Below the pieces are notes generated by a model. It had not been told where the DNA came from. It ran no database searches and worked only from the letters and a program-made list of their open reading frames with translations. A stretch of 64,000 nucleotides of DNA from DATMGU01 sp035555315 (lineage in GTDB: Bacteria > Pseudomonadota > Alphaproteobacteria > ATCC43930 > CGMCC-115725): the NCBI GenBank assembly GCA_035555315.1, contig DATMGU010000040.1:1-64000 (forward strand), read 5' to 3'. Below are positions 15,176-23,827 of the stretch, piece by piece; position 1 is the stretch's first letter; every line of letters begins with the position of its first letter. Made by a program: the position numbers and the translations under genes.

Positions 15176-16834
15176 ATGCGCTCTTCCACCGACCGACCGG
15201 CCCAAGCCGTCGACGACCCCGATGACAGCATCGCGCACGGTTTCTCGGATCTGCTCATCGCGGTGCAAGATGCTTGGCCGGATGCGACAATCGTCGTCGA
15301 CAGCGACCGGCGCATTCTGTCGTTCAATCAAGCTTATGTCGACCTTTGGCAGATCCCGGCCGGGGCGATCGCCATCGGCCTTCCAGCGGAACCCTTGCTG
15401 GACGTGGTGATCCCGCATTTGGCCGATCCGCAAGCCTATATGGCACAGATCGCCGAACTCTACAGCAACCCCGAAGCCGCCGCCCTGGAGGAGGTGAGGC
15501 TCCGCGACGGCCGCATCTTGGAACGCTATTCGCGCGGCCTGATACCACCGTCGCCCCGTACCGAAAAGGAGGCCGGGCGGATCTGGATTTTCCGTGACAT
15601 AACGGCGACCAAACGCCGCGAGGAGAAGCTCGAGGCAGCCAACCGGGCGCTTGCGGCGCGCGAGGCGGGTGCCGAGGTGGCCGAGGCGGCGGCGCGGGAG
15701 GCCCATGATCGCCTCGCCTATGCGCTCGACGGCGCCAATGACGGACTTTGGGACTGGAAGGTGCAGACCGGCGAGATTTATTTCAGCCCGCGCTACCTGT
15801 CCATGTTGGGGTACCAGCCGGGCGAACTCCTCCCCCACCTCAGTACATTGAAGGCTTTGCGTCATCCGGAAGACGCGGTGGGTGTGGCCGAGAAACTCAG
15901 TCGGCATTTCGACGGGTTGACGGAAGCCCACGAAGCCGAGTTCCGGATGCGTCACAAGGACGGCCGGTGGATCTGGATCCGGGCGCGCGGCAAAGCGGTG
16001 ACGCGGGATGCATCGGGGGCGCCGACCCGTGTCGTCGGCACCCATATCGACATCACCCGCGACAAGGAACGCGAGGCGGAACTGCGCACCGCCAAGGAAG
16101 CCGCCGAGGCGGCCAGCCGGGTCAAGACCGATTTCCTGGCCAATATGAGCCACGAGCTGCGCACGCCGCTGAACGCCGTCATCGGCTTCGCGGAGATCAT
16201 GAAGACCGAGGTATTCGGCCCGCTGGGGGCCGATTGTTATCGGGAATACGCCGCCGATATCCAAAGCAGCGGTGAACATCTGCTGGCGATCATCAATACC
16301 ATCCTCGACATGGCCAAGGTTGAGGCCGGCGAGGTCGAGATCACCGACAGCCTGATCGACCTGAGGCGATTGATCCGGCCCTGCCTGTCCGTCATCAACG
16401 AACGCGCGGCGCGGCAGGAACTCACGATCACGGTCGAGCTCGGTGCCGATCTACCGCCGATCCGCGTCGATGTCGTGCGGATGAAGCAAGTGCTGATCAA
16501 CCTCCTGTCCAACGCGGTGAAATTCACCCCGCGCCAGGGTACGGTCACGATCGCCGGTAACCTCGTCGCCAGCGGTGGGATCGAGATCGTGGTCAGCGAT
16601 ACCGGCATCGGCATCGCCGAAGCCGACATCCCCCGCGCACTGGAACCGTTCGGCCAGGTTGACGGGTCGCTCGCGCGGCGGTTCGAAGGAACCGGCCTCG
16701 GCCTGCCGCTGTCGAAGACCCTGGTCGAATTGCATGGCGGCACCTTGACCGTCACCAGCACACCCGGCGAAGGCACCCGCGTGACCGTGCTGATCCCGGC
16801 CGATCGGGTGGTGGCCCTGCCCGACGAAGAGTGA
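15176..16834 (+). CDS. PAS-PAS sensor histidine kinase (soluble)
   Basis: A 552-aa cytoplasmic sensor kinase with no membrane segment. PAS-A covers about residues 23-143 (PDATIVVDSDRRILSFNQAY, ending GRIWIFRDIT) and belongs to the 'PAS-7' type. A coiled linker (145-180) leads to a PAS_3-type second PAS (about 180-297: GLWDWKVQTGEIYFSPRYLS, ending VGTHIDITRDK). The HisKA domain has phospho-acceptor H326 in NMSHELRTPLNAV. The HATPase domain shows the N box LINLLSNAVKFTP, G1 VSDTGIGI and G2 GTGLGLPLSK. GGGAGGTGG lies about 11 bp before ATG 15176. There is no adjacent response regulator, so the cognate partner is elsewhere. Confidence 0.93.
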   Translation: MRSSTDRPAQAVDDPDDSIAHGFSDLLIAVQDAWPDATIVVDSDRRILSFNQAYVDLWQIPAGAIAIGLPAEPLLDVVIPHLADPQAYMAQIAELYSNPEAAALEEVRLRDGRILERYSRGLIPPSPRTEKEAGRIWIFRDITATKRREEKLEAANRALAAREAGAEVAEAAAREAHDRLAYALDGANDGLWDWKVQTGEIYFSPRYLSMLGYQPGELLPHLSTLKALRHPEDAVGVAEKLSRHFDGLTEAHEAEFRMRHKDGRWIWIRARGKAVTRDASGAPTRVVGTHIDITRDKEREAELRTAKEAAEAASRVKTDFLANMSHELRTPLNAVIGFAEIMKTEVFGPLGADCYREYAADIQSSGEHLLAIINTILDMAKVEAGEVEITDSLIDLRRLIRPCLSVINERAARQELTITVELGADLPPIRVDVVRMKQVLINLLSNAVKFTPRQGTVTIAGNLVASGGIEIVVSDTGIGIAEADIPRALEPFGQVDGSLARRFEGTGLGLPLSKTLVELHGGTLTVTSTPGEGTRVTVLIPADRVVALPDEE

Positions 16835-16896
16835 TGGTCACTCATCCATCCGCGAGGATATGCGCGGATCGAAGGACGTCGCCGGTCCACAACCTC

Positions 16897-16941
16897 TTGA
16901 CCGCGCCGGCCGAGATAGTCGTATTATATTTCATACAATAT
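16897..16941 (+). promoter_or_regulatory. Possible promoter and small dyad upstream of bicupin gene
   Basis: TTGACC (16897-16902) and TATTAT (16922-16927) with a 19-bp spacer resemble a sigma-70 promoter. An imperfectly placed dyad ATATT-TCATAC-AATAT (16926-16941) overlaps the -10 and could be an operator. This is the only AT-rich patch before the gene. Confidence 0.35.
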
Positions 16942-16991
16942 GCCTCTCGCTGCTCAATAGAATGAAAAATCCGCGCGAAGGAGGGAGTGGA

Positions 16992-17840
16992 ATGAACATC
17001 GTCCATGGTGGTCGCATGGCGTTCACGGAACGCAATAACCCACGCGGCGGAACGTTCCACTACAAGCGGCTCGTCGAGGGCATCTCCGGCACGCCAGGAA
17101 ACTTCGGTCTGATGCTGTCGCGCACCTACGACAATTTCGACTCGCCGCGGCATCACCACAACTTCGAACAGATCCGCTTTCAGCTCGAAGGCACATGCTC
17201 GTTCGGGCGCGACGGCGATATGGTGCCCGGCACCATCGGCTATTTCCCGGAGGGTGCCTTCTATGGTCCCCAATCCGCCGAAGGGGCGGCACTCGTGCTC
17301 GTCCTCCAATTCGGCGGCCCGAGCGGCAGCGGCTATATGAGTGAGGACGACCTGCAACGAAGCGTCGCCGAACTTAGCAAGGTCGGCGAGTTCCGGGCGG
17401 GGGTGTTCCACCGATCGACGGGCGAGGGCCGTAAGCGGCAGGATGCGTATGAGGCCGCCTGGGAGAATCTCAATGACCGGCCCTTGGTGTATCCGAAGCC
17501 GCTCTATCCGGCGCCCGTCCTAGCGCGAGACGATACCGTGGCCTGGCAGGATACCGCGGCCGGCCTACGGACGAAGCCCTTCGGCCGGTTCCACGGCGGC
17601 ACGACGGTATCGGTTCTCACGCTCGCGGCGGGCGCCTCCCACGCCGTATCGGGCGCGTGTATCCTGTTCGTGATATCCGGGGAGGGACGCATCGGCGATG
17701 AGCCGGTGGAGGCACATGCCAGCCTTCACCTGGAAGCGGGTGAGACAGCGGCGTTGAGCGCCGGCGCGGGCTTGGAGGTATTGGTCATCGAGCTTCCTCG
17801 GATCGAGGCGCGTGCAGCCGCCAGGACCATGGCGGCCTAA
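16992..17840 (+). CDS. Bicupin-like protein next to TRAP transporter
   Basis: A 282-aa protein with two cupin-like halves. The first (about 45-120) has PRHHHNFEQIRFQLEG and GTIGYFPEGAFYGPQ; the second (about 195-275) has TVSVLTLAAGASHAVSGACILFVISGEG and a final beta region HLEAGETAALSAGAG in which the usual metal histidines are mostly missing. So only the first cupin may bind metal. The function is not recognisable; cupins next to TRAP or catabolic genes are often isomerases, lyases or ligand sensors. GGAGGGAG lies just upstream of ATG 16992. A hairpin at 17873-17891 separates it from dctP. Confidence 0.7.
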   Translation: MNIVHGGRMAFTERNNPRGGTFHYKRLVEGISGTPGNFGLMLSRTYDNFDSPRHHHNFEQIRFQLEGTCSFGRDGDMVPGTIGYFPEGAFYGPQSAEGAALVLVLQFGGPSGSGYMSEDDLQRSVAELSKVGEFRAGVFHRSTGEGRKRQDAYEAAWENLNDRPLVYPKPLYPAPVLARDDTVAWQDTAAGLRTKPFGRFHGGTTVSVLTLAAGASHAVSGACILFVISGEGRIGDEPVEAHASLHLEAGETAALSAGAGLEVLVIELPRIEARAAARTMAA

Positions 17841-17872
17841 ACTAAGCTGGCTTCTTTTTTGATGAGACGCCA

Positions 17873-17891
17873 CGGCGCCACCAAGGCGCCG
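17873..17891. other. Perfect GC hairpin between bicupin and dctP
   Basis: CGGCGCC (17873-17879), loop ACCAA, GGCGCCG (17885-17891). No T-run follows on the plus strand, but a T-run lies 20 bp upstream (17854-17860), so it is a poor terminator in either direction. It might protect the dctPQM mRNA end or attenuate transcription. Confidence 0.5.
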
Positions 17892-17925
17892 GGTGAAAAC
17901 AAAAAATAAACAGGGTGGGGACGCT

Positions 17926-19014
17926 ATGTTGGCAAGCCAGGGCACGGCGCGGCGGTGTGTTGGGCGGTGTGTCGGTGTGTCGTTCATGGCCCTGGCCATG
18001 GTCGCCCTGGTCATGATCGCAGGGGCCGCTTCCGGACGGGCCGCGGATGCGCCGGTGCAATTGAAGCTGTCTCATTGGGTGCCCCCGTCGCATCCGCTGC
18101 AGACGGCGATCGAGGATTGGGCAGCCGACATCAAGGCGCAGTCCGGCGGCTCGATATCCGCGACGATCTTTCCCGCGGAGCAACTCGGCAAGGCGTTCGA
18201 CCATTACGACATGGCGCGCGATGGGATCGCCGATGCCGCCTATGTGAGCCCCGGCTACCAACCCGGACGCTTCCCCGTGATCTCGCTGAGCGACCTGCCG
18301 TTCAACTACAGCGACGGCAAGGCCGGCACGGCGGCCGTGGATTCCTGGTACCGGAAATACGCGGCGCGCGAGATGAAGGACGTGCATTATTGCTTCGCCT
18401 TCATCCAGGATCCGGGCACGCTCTTCTCGAAGACCCGGGTGACCGTCCCGACCGATATCAAGGGGTTGAAGATACGGCCGGCGAACGCGTCGATCGGCGG
18501 CTTCGTTACCGTGCTCGGCGGCAACAACGTTCAGGCGTCCGCGCCGCAATCGCGCGACCTGCTGGAGCGCGGTGTCGCCGATGGCATCTTCTTCCCGTGG
18601 GGCTCCACGGTCTTGTTCGGTATCGACAAGGCGATCCGCTACGCCATCAACGCGCAGTTCTATGCCTCGACCTTCGTCTGGGTGCTGAACAAGGACAAGT
18701 ACGAGGCGATGTCCCCGGCCCAGCGCGTGGTGATCGACAATCATTGCAACACCGAATGGGCCGTGCGCTTCGCCAGCCCCTGGGTGGATTTCGAGGCCGC
18801 CGGGCGGGACAAGATCCGTGCCGAGCCGGGGCATGAGGTGGTCGACCTCACCGCGGCGCAGCTCGACCAATGGCGGGTGGCCGCGGCACCGCTGCGCGAC
18901 AACTGGGTGGCCGGTGTGCGCAGGACGGGCGGTGACCCGGACGCGATCGCGACGGAGTTCGTGGCCGCCCTGACGGCGCAGCATGCGGCGGAACAGTCTT
19001 CGGCGAGGCGCTGA
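17926..19014 (+). CDS. dctP: TRAP transporter substrate-binding protein (DctP family)
   Basis: A 362-aa DctP-type periplasmic binding protein. The signal peptide has a twin-Arg-containing n-region and hydrophobic core MALAMVALVMIAGAAS, ending near GRAADA. The mature protein begins VQLKLSHWVPPSHPLQTAIEDW and contains the conserved organic-acid-binding region (GLKIRPANASIGGFV, with the Arg that salt-bridges the ligand carboxylate). It captures carboxylic acids for the DctQM permease. ATG 17926 is preceded by GGTGGGG and preferred over the GTG at 17893. The order dctP-dctQ-dctM with 2- and 10-bp gaps is a classical TRAP operon. The ligand may be the substrate or product of the upstream bicupin (inference). 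Confidence 0.93.
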   Translation: MLASQGTARRCVGRCVGVSFMALAMVALVMIAGAASGRAADAPVQLKLSHWVPPSHPLQTAIEDWAADIKAQSGGSISATIFPAEQLGKAFDHYDMARDGIADAAYVSPGYQPGRFPVISLSDLPFNYSDGKAGTAAVDSWYRKYAAREMKDVHYCFAFIQDPGTLFSKTRVTVPTDIKGLKIRPANASIGGFVTVLGGNNVQASAPQSRDLLERGVADGIFFPWGSTVLFGIDKAIRYAINAQFYASTFVWVLNKDKYEAMSPAQRVVIDNHCNTEWAVRFASPWVDFEAAGRDKIRAEPGHEVVDLTAAQLDQWRVAAAPLRDNWVAGVRRTGGDPDAIATEFVAALTAQHAAEQSSARR

Positions 19015-19016
19015 GC

Positions 19017-19553
19017 ATGCGCGGTTCCGGTTGGGCCGACCTGTTCATCGGTGGCGCGGAGCGGGTGGCAGGCAGCTTCCTCGCCATCGTCACGGCACTC
19101 ACCTTCGTCACCGTGGTCCTGCGCTATGGCTTCAGCATCAGCATTCCGGACAGCTATGACTTAAGCCGAAACGCTCTCGGCATCCTCATCTTCTGGGGCA
19201 TCGCCGTCACCGGGTTTCGCGGCGAGCACATCACCGTGGACCTCGTCTGGGGCGTCATGCCCCCCTTCGGCCGGCGGGTGTTGGACGCGCTGTCGACGGT
19301 GTTCACCCTCGGCTGCATGACGGTCTTCGCCTGGACCATGGCGACGAAAGTCGTCGGGGCCCATGCCAGCGGCGAGACGACCTATGATCTCAGCCTGCCG
19401 ATCTGGCCGTTCTATGCCCTGGCCTGGGTTGGGCTGGCGATTTCCGTGCCGCTGCTGATCCTGCGCCTGGTCAGGCAGCTCACGCGGCCCCTGCCGGCGG
19501 CGGCGAGCACAGGGTCGAACACGGACGCCACCCCGATCACCCTCAGCCACTGA
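19017..19553 (+). CDS. dctQ: TRAP transporter small permease (DctQ)
   Basis: A 178-aa membrane protein with four predicted TM helices: about 15-38 (SFLAIVTALTFVTVVLRYG), 47-68 (LGILIFWGIAVTGF), 90-112 (LSTVFTLGCMTVFAWTMA) and 130-152 (WPFYALAWVGLAISVPLLIL). The EHITVDLVWG segment after helix 2 is typical of DctQ. DctQ forms the scaffold of the transporter with DctM. It starts 2 bp after the dctP stop. Confidence 0.93.
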   Translation: MRGSGWADLFIGGAERVAGSFLAIVTALTFVTVVLRYGFSISIPDSYDLSRNALGILIFWGIAVTGFRGEHITVDLVWGVMPPFGRRVLDALSTVFTLGCMTVFAWTMATKVVGAHASGETTYDLSLPIWPFYALAWVGLAISVPLLILRLVRQLTRPLPAAASTGSNTDATPITLSH

Positions 19554-19563
19554 GGACATTCAG

Positions 19564-20862
19564 GTGGATCCCGGTTTGATCGCGGCGCTGGGCTTCATCG
19601 CCCTGTTCACCCTCATGCTTCTGCGCATGCCGATCGGCCTCGCGATGGGGGCCGTGGGCGTGGTCGGCTTCGGCGTCATGAGCGGCTTCGGTCCCGCCCT
19701 TCGCTTGCTGGCGCAATCCCCGATCCGCACCGCGACGGATGCCGGGTTCGCGGTCATCCCGATGTTCCTGCTGATGGGTGCCATCGCCACCGTGTCGGGC
19801 ATGAGCACGGAGCTGTTCCGCGCCGCCAATTCATTCCTCGGCAAATACCGCGGCGGCCTCGGCATGGCGACCATCGCCGCTTGCGCCGGTTTCGCCGCGG
19901 TGTCCGGCTCCTCGGTCGCGACCGCCGCCACCTTCTCCGCCGTCGCCTATCCGGAGATGCGGCGCTACCACTATCCGCAAAGCTTCGCCACCGGCGTGAT
20001 CGCGGCGGGCGGCACGTTGGGCGCGATCCTGCCGCCATCCCTGGTGCTCGCCGTCTATAGCCTGATCACCCAGCAGGACGTCGGCAAGTTGTACATGGCC
20101 GGTGTCGTGCCGGGCATTCTGGCCATCGCGATGTATATGGCGACCATCACCCTGATCGGCCTGGCACGGCCGAATTACCTGCCGAAGGGCGCCCGCCACA
20201 GCTGGGCGGAACGCTGGCAGGCGGTGCGCGGCGTATGGGCGATCACTCTGCTGTTCCTGTTCGTGATCGGCGGCATGTACGGCGGCGTCTTCACCCCGAC
20301 CGAAGCCGCCGCCATGGGTGCTGGCGGCGCCTTCATCATCGCGGTGGCGCGCCGGCGGCTGAACGCGTCGCAGCTCATGGACTGCCTGATGCGCGCGCTG
20401 CGGACATCCGCGTCGATCTTCAGCATCCTGATCGGCGCCCTGTTGTTCGGCTATTTCCTGACCGTCACGCAGACGCCGCAGCATGTGACCACGTTCCTGA
20501 CCGGCCTCGGCCTCGGCCGCTACGGCGTGCTGCTGCTGATCATGCTGATGTACCTGGCGCTGGGCTGCGTGATGGATGCCATGGCGATGGTGATCCTGAC
20601 CATCCCGATCATCTTCCCGGTCATCACCACCCTGGGCTTCGATCCCGTATGGTTCGGGGTCATCATCGTCATGACGGTGGAGCTGGGGTTGATCCATCCG
20701 CCGGTCGGCATGAACGTGTTCGTGATCAAGAGCGTGGTGCGCGACGTAAGCATGTCCACGATATTCCTGGGGGTGATCCCCTTCGTCATCACCGACCTCA
20801 TCCGGCTGGCGATCCTGATCGCGTTCCCGATCCTGTCGACCTTCCTGCCCAACCACATGTGA
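19564..20862 (+). CDS. dctM: TRAP transporter large permease (DctM)
   Basis: A 432-aa DctM-type permease with about 12 hydrophobic segments, the Na+-coupled translocation unit of the TRAP system. Family hallmarks are PMFLLMGAIATVSG, GLGMATIAACAGFAAVSGSS, GGTLGAILPPSLVLAVY (re-entrant hairpin with GxxLPPS) and the second hairpin LGLIHPPVGMNVFVIKS. The start is GTG 19564, 10 bp after dctQ. The gene converges with livF at 20881, only 18 bp apart, with no hairpin terminator between them. Confidence 0.95.
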   Translation: MDPGLIAALGFIALFTLMLLRMPIGLAMGAVGVVGFGVMSGFGPALRLLAQSPIRTATDAGFAVIPMFLLMGAIATVSGMSTELFRAANSFLGKYRGGLGMATIAACAGFAAVSGSSVATAATFSAVAYPEMRRYHYPQSFATGVIAAGGTLGAILPPSLVLAVYSLITQQDVGKLYMAGVVPGILAIAMYMATITLIGLARPNYLPKGARHSWAERWQAVRGVWAITLLFLFVIGGMYGGVFTPTEAAAMGAGGAFIIAVARRRLNASQLMDCLMRALRTSASIFSILIGALLFGYFLTVTQTPQHVTTFLTGLGLGRYGVLLLIMLMYLALGCVMDAMAMVILTIPIIFPVITTLGFDPVWFGVIIVMTVELGLIHPPVGMNVFVIKSVVRDVSMSTIFLGVIPFVITDLIRLAILIAFPILSTFLPNHM

Positions 20863-20880
20863 CAGTCCGTTAGATGGCGT

Positions 20881-21627
20881 TTACGCGCTCAGGAACTCGC
20901 GTTGCAGCTCGGCATCGGCGCGCAGCTCCGCCATGTCGCCGGCATAGCGGATGCGGCCGCTTTCGATGATGGTCGCCCGATCGGCGACCAGCGTGGCGAA
21001 ATGCAGGTTCTGTTCGGACAGCACGACCGACAGCCCCTCCGCCTTCAAGTGCAGGATCGCTTGGGCCATCTGCTCGACGATCTTGGGCGACAGACCTTCG
21101 GAGGGTTCATCCAGCAGGATGACCGAGGGATTGCCCATCAGCGTGCGCGCGATGGTCAGCATCTGCTGTTCGCCGCCACTCATCCTGCCGCCCGCCCGGT
21201 GGCGCAGCTCGCCGAGGTTGGGAAACAGCGCGAAGAGCCGTTCCGGCGTCCAAACAGGCACCCCCGGCCGCGCCACCTGGCGGCCGACTTCGAGATTCTC
21301 CAGGGTGGTGAGGTCGGCGAAGATGCGGCGGTCTTCGGGCACGTAGCCGAGCCCCAGCCGGTTGCGCTGGCTGGGCGACAGCCCATCGATGCGCCGGTCG
21401 CCGAACAGGATCGTGCCGGTCGAGCGTCCGGCGACGCCCATGATCGACTTGAAGGTCGTCGATTTGCCGGCGCCATTCCGGCCGAGCAAGGCCAGAACCT
21501 GGCCGTGGCCGAGTTCCAGCGACACATCGAACAGGATATGCGCCAGACCGTAGAAGGCGTTGAGCCCGGTGACGGACAGCACGGTATCCGGCTCGGTGTC
21601 GGGCAGGGTTTTGAGGCTGGCAAGCAT
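20881..21627 (-). CDS. livF: Branched-chain-type ABC transporter ATPase LivF
   Basis: A 248-aa ABC ATPase with Walker A GRNGAGKST, the LivF-type Q-loop region LGYVPEDRRIFADLT, signature MSGGEQQM and Walker B VILLDEPSEGLSP. It powers uptake together with LivG and two permeases. ATG 21627 overlaps the livG stop by one base (TGATG). No livH or livM follows, which is unusual: the next gene is the convergent TRAP dctM. Confidence 0.93.
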   Translation of the reverse strand: MLASLKTLPDTEPDTVLSVTGLNAFYGLAHILFDVSLELGHGQVLALLGRNGAGKSTTFKSIMGVAGRSTGTILFGDRRIDGLSPSQRNRLGLGYVPEDRRIFADLTTLENLEVGRQVARPGVPVWTPERLFALFPNLGELRHRAGGRMSGGEQQMLTIARTLMGNPSVILLDEPSEGLSPKIVEQMAQAILHLKAEGLSVVLSEQNLHFATLVADRATIIESGRIRYAGDMAELRADAELQREFLSA

Positions 21628-22424
21628 CAAGCGTGTCCATACATGCTGCCGGACCCGAGATAGACCCGGCGGACTTCGGGATGGTCGCGCACCTCGGCCG
21701 GCGTACCGCGTGCGATGATCCGGCCGCGATCCAGCACGATGATGCTGTCGGCATGGGCGAAGACGATATCCATGTCATGTTCGGTGAACAGCACGGACAT
21801 CGACCGCTCCCGCACGATTTCCGCGGTCAGCGCCATCAACGCCAGCCGCTCCTTCGGTGCCATGCCGGCCGTCGGCTCGTCCATCAGCAGCAGCGTCGGA
21901 TTGTTGGCGAGCGCCATCGCCAGCTCGACCCGCTTCAAATCGCCATAGGCCAGCACCGCGCAGGAGCGCGTCGCGTGCTCGTGCATGCCGACGCGCCGCA
22001 ACAGCGCCAAGGCCTCGTCGAGATAGAGATCGCCGGCATGGCGCCCGATGGCGAACAGCCGCTTGCGATGTGACAACAGCGCCATCTGCACATTCTGCTG
22101 CACCGTCATCGACACGAAGGTCTGCGTGATCTGGAAGGTCCGGCTGACGCCCAGCCGCCATACCGCCCGAGGGGCGAGGCCCGTGATGTCGCGGCCGCTC
22201 AACCGGATGCGGCCGGCATCGGGGCGCAACTGGCCATTCAACATGTTGAAGCATGTCGTCTTGCCGGCGCCGTTCGGGCCGATCAGCGCCAGGAGCTGCC
22301 CGGCAGGCACGTCGAAATCGACATCGCCGACCGCCTGCACCCCGCCGAACCGCTTGGTCAACCCGGTAACCGAGAGCACCACTTCTGAGGCCGCATCGCG
22401 GCCGGTCGCTTCCATAAGGTTCAT
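21627..22424 (-). CDS. livG: Branched-chain-type ABC transporter ATPase LivG
   Basis: A 265-aa ABC ATPase with Walker A GPNGAGKTT, the LivG-typical GVSRTFQITQTF after the Q loop, a slightly divergent signature (LAYGDLKRVELAMAL in place of LSGGQ, normal for LivG), Walker B TLLLMDEPTAGM and the H-loop FTEHDMD. It is coupled to livF. It is transcribed away from the binding-protein gene at 22610; the 185-bp gap between them holds a duplicated 12-mer (22455-22479). Confidence 0.93.
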   Translation of the reverse strand: MNLMEATGRDAASEVVLSVTGLTKRFGGVQAVGDVDFDVPAGQLLALIGPNGAGKTTCFNMLNGQLRPDAGRIRLSGRDITGLAPRAVWRLGVSRTFQITQTFVSMTVQQNVQMALLSHRKRLFAIGRHAGDLYLDEALALLRRVGMHEHATRSCAVLAYGDLKRVELAMALANNPTLLLMDEPTAGMAPKERLALMALTAEIVRERSMSVLFTEHDMDIVFAHADSIIVLDRGRIIARGTPAEVRDHPEVRRVYLGSGSMYGHA

Positions 22425-22454
22425 TCTACCTCCGGTTTACCCCGGCCCCGATGC

Positions 22455-22479
22455 CCAATTGCGATGTCCAATTGCGATG
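22455..22479. repeat. Duplicated 12-mer in livG / binding-protein divergent region
   Basis: CCAATTGCGATG occurs at 22455-22466 and 22468-22479 (period 13). Being in the divergent promoter region, it could be a regulator site, but it also fits the short-duplication habit seen elsewhere in the window. Confidence 0.7.
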
Positions 22480-22609
22480 AATGCAGCATGCGTGCCCGGT
22501 TGAAAAGCCCCCTCGCGATAAACCGCCCGCCTTGCGCGGTGCCGCCCACCACCTATGCTGTCCGTTACAAGAAACGCCGCGCCATAAGGTCGGCACAGGG
22601 GAGGAAACA

Positions 22610-23827
22610 ATGAAAAACACGCTCCTATGGGGGGTGCTCCTGTTGGGGGGCATCGGCACGCTTGCGCTTACACCCGCCGCCATGGCGCAGGTTTCGCCCG
22701 ATGGGCTGAAGATCGGCGTGCTGACCGACATGTCGAGCGTCTATTCGATGGATACCGGGCCGGGCTCGCTGCTCGCGGCCCGCATGGCGGTGGAGGATTT
22801 CGGCGGCAAGGTGCTGGGCAAGCCGATCCAGGTGCTGTCGGCCAATCATCAGAACAAGACCGATGTGGGGGCGGCCATCGCGCGGCAGTGGCTCGATCAA
22901 GACCAGGTCGCGGCGATCGTCGACCTGCCGACCTCCCCGATCGCCCTCGCCGTGCAGCAATTGGCCAGGGAGCGTAACCGGGTCCTGCTGATGTCCGGTA
23001 CCGGCAGTTCGGAGCTTACCGGACCCGCCTGCTCGCCGACCGGCATCCAATGGACCTACGACACCTATGGCCAGGCCAGCGTCGCCGCCGACGGGATCGT
23101 GTCGCGGGGCGGCAAGAGCTGGTTCTTCGTGACCGCCGACTACGCCTTCGGCCACGCCTTCGAACGCGATGCCACCGCCTCGGTGAAACGCCTGGGTGGC
23201 ACCGTGGTCGGCGGTGTACGCCACCCGCTGAACACGCCGGACTTCTCGTCCTTCCTGCTGCAGGCGCAGGCGTCCAAGGCCCAGGTGGTAGCACTTGCCA
23301 ATGCCGGCGGCGACACCGCGACGGCGATCAAACAGGCCGCCGAGTTCGGCTTGATCGCCGGTGGCCAGCAAGTGGCGGCCCTGCTGACCGATGCCAACGA
23401 GATCAAGGCGATCGGCCTGAAGACCGCCGAGGGCCTCATGCTGGCGAGCGCCTGGTATTGGGATCTGAACGATCAGACCCGCGCCTTCGCCAACCGCTTT
23501 CTCGCCCGGCAAAAGGCGATGCCGTCGGCGATCCAGGCGGGCGTCTATTCGGTGGTCACGAACTATCTGAAGGCGGTCCAGGCGACCGGCACCGCCGAGG
23601 CCAAGGCCGTCGTGGCGAAAATGCGCGCGACGCCGGTCAACGACATGTTCACGACCAACGGCCATCTTCGGGAAGACGGCCGCATGGTTCATGACATGTA
23701 TCTGATGCGGGTGAAGAAGCCCGAAGAGTCCAAGAACGAATGGGACCTGTTCACCCTGGTGGCGACGGTGCCCGGCGACAAGGCCTTCCGGCCGCTGAAA
23801 GAGGGTGGTTGTCCCTTGGTGCAGTAG
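22610..23827 (+). CDS. ABC transporter substrate-binding protein, Leu/Ile/Val type (paralogue)
   Basis: A 405-aa Peripla_BP_6 protein with signal peptide MKNTLLWGVLLLGGIGTLAL ending near AAMAQV. Its mature start LKIGVLTDMSSVYSMDTGPG and the second-lobe GGKSWFFVTADYAFGHAFE parallel the binding protein at 3249-4466, with the same total length. Both share the HQNKxD, PTSxxIA, DFSSFLLQAQ and DLNDQTRAFAxRF-type segments, so they are paralogues probably handling related ligands. GAGGAAACA directly precedes ATG 22610. It is divergent from livGF, which very likely supply its ATPases. Its TAG abuts the stop of the hydrolase on the other strand with no gap. Confidence 0.93.
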   Translation: MKNTLLWGVLLLGGIGTLALTPAAMAQVSPDGLKIGVLTDMSSVYSMDTGPGSLLAARMAVEDFGGKVLGKPIQVLSANHQNKTDVGAAIARQWLDQDQVAAIVDLPTSPIALAVQQLARERNRVLLMSGTGSSELTGPACSPTGIQWTYDTYGQASVAADGIVSRGGKSWFFVTADYAFGHAFERDATASVKRLGGTVVGGVRHPLNTPDFSSFLLQAQASKAQVVALANAGGDTATAIKQAAEFGLIAGGQQVAALLTDANEIKAIGLKTAEGLMLASAWYWDLNDQTRAFANRFLARQKAMPSAIQAGVYSVVTNYLKAVQATGTAEAKAVVAKMRATPVNDMFTTNGHLREDGRMVHDMYLMRVKKPEESKNEWDLFTLVATVPGDKAFRPLKEGGCPLVQ

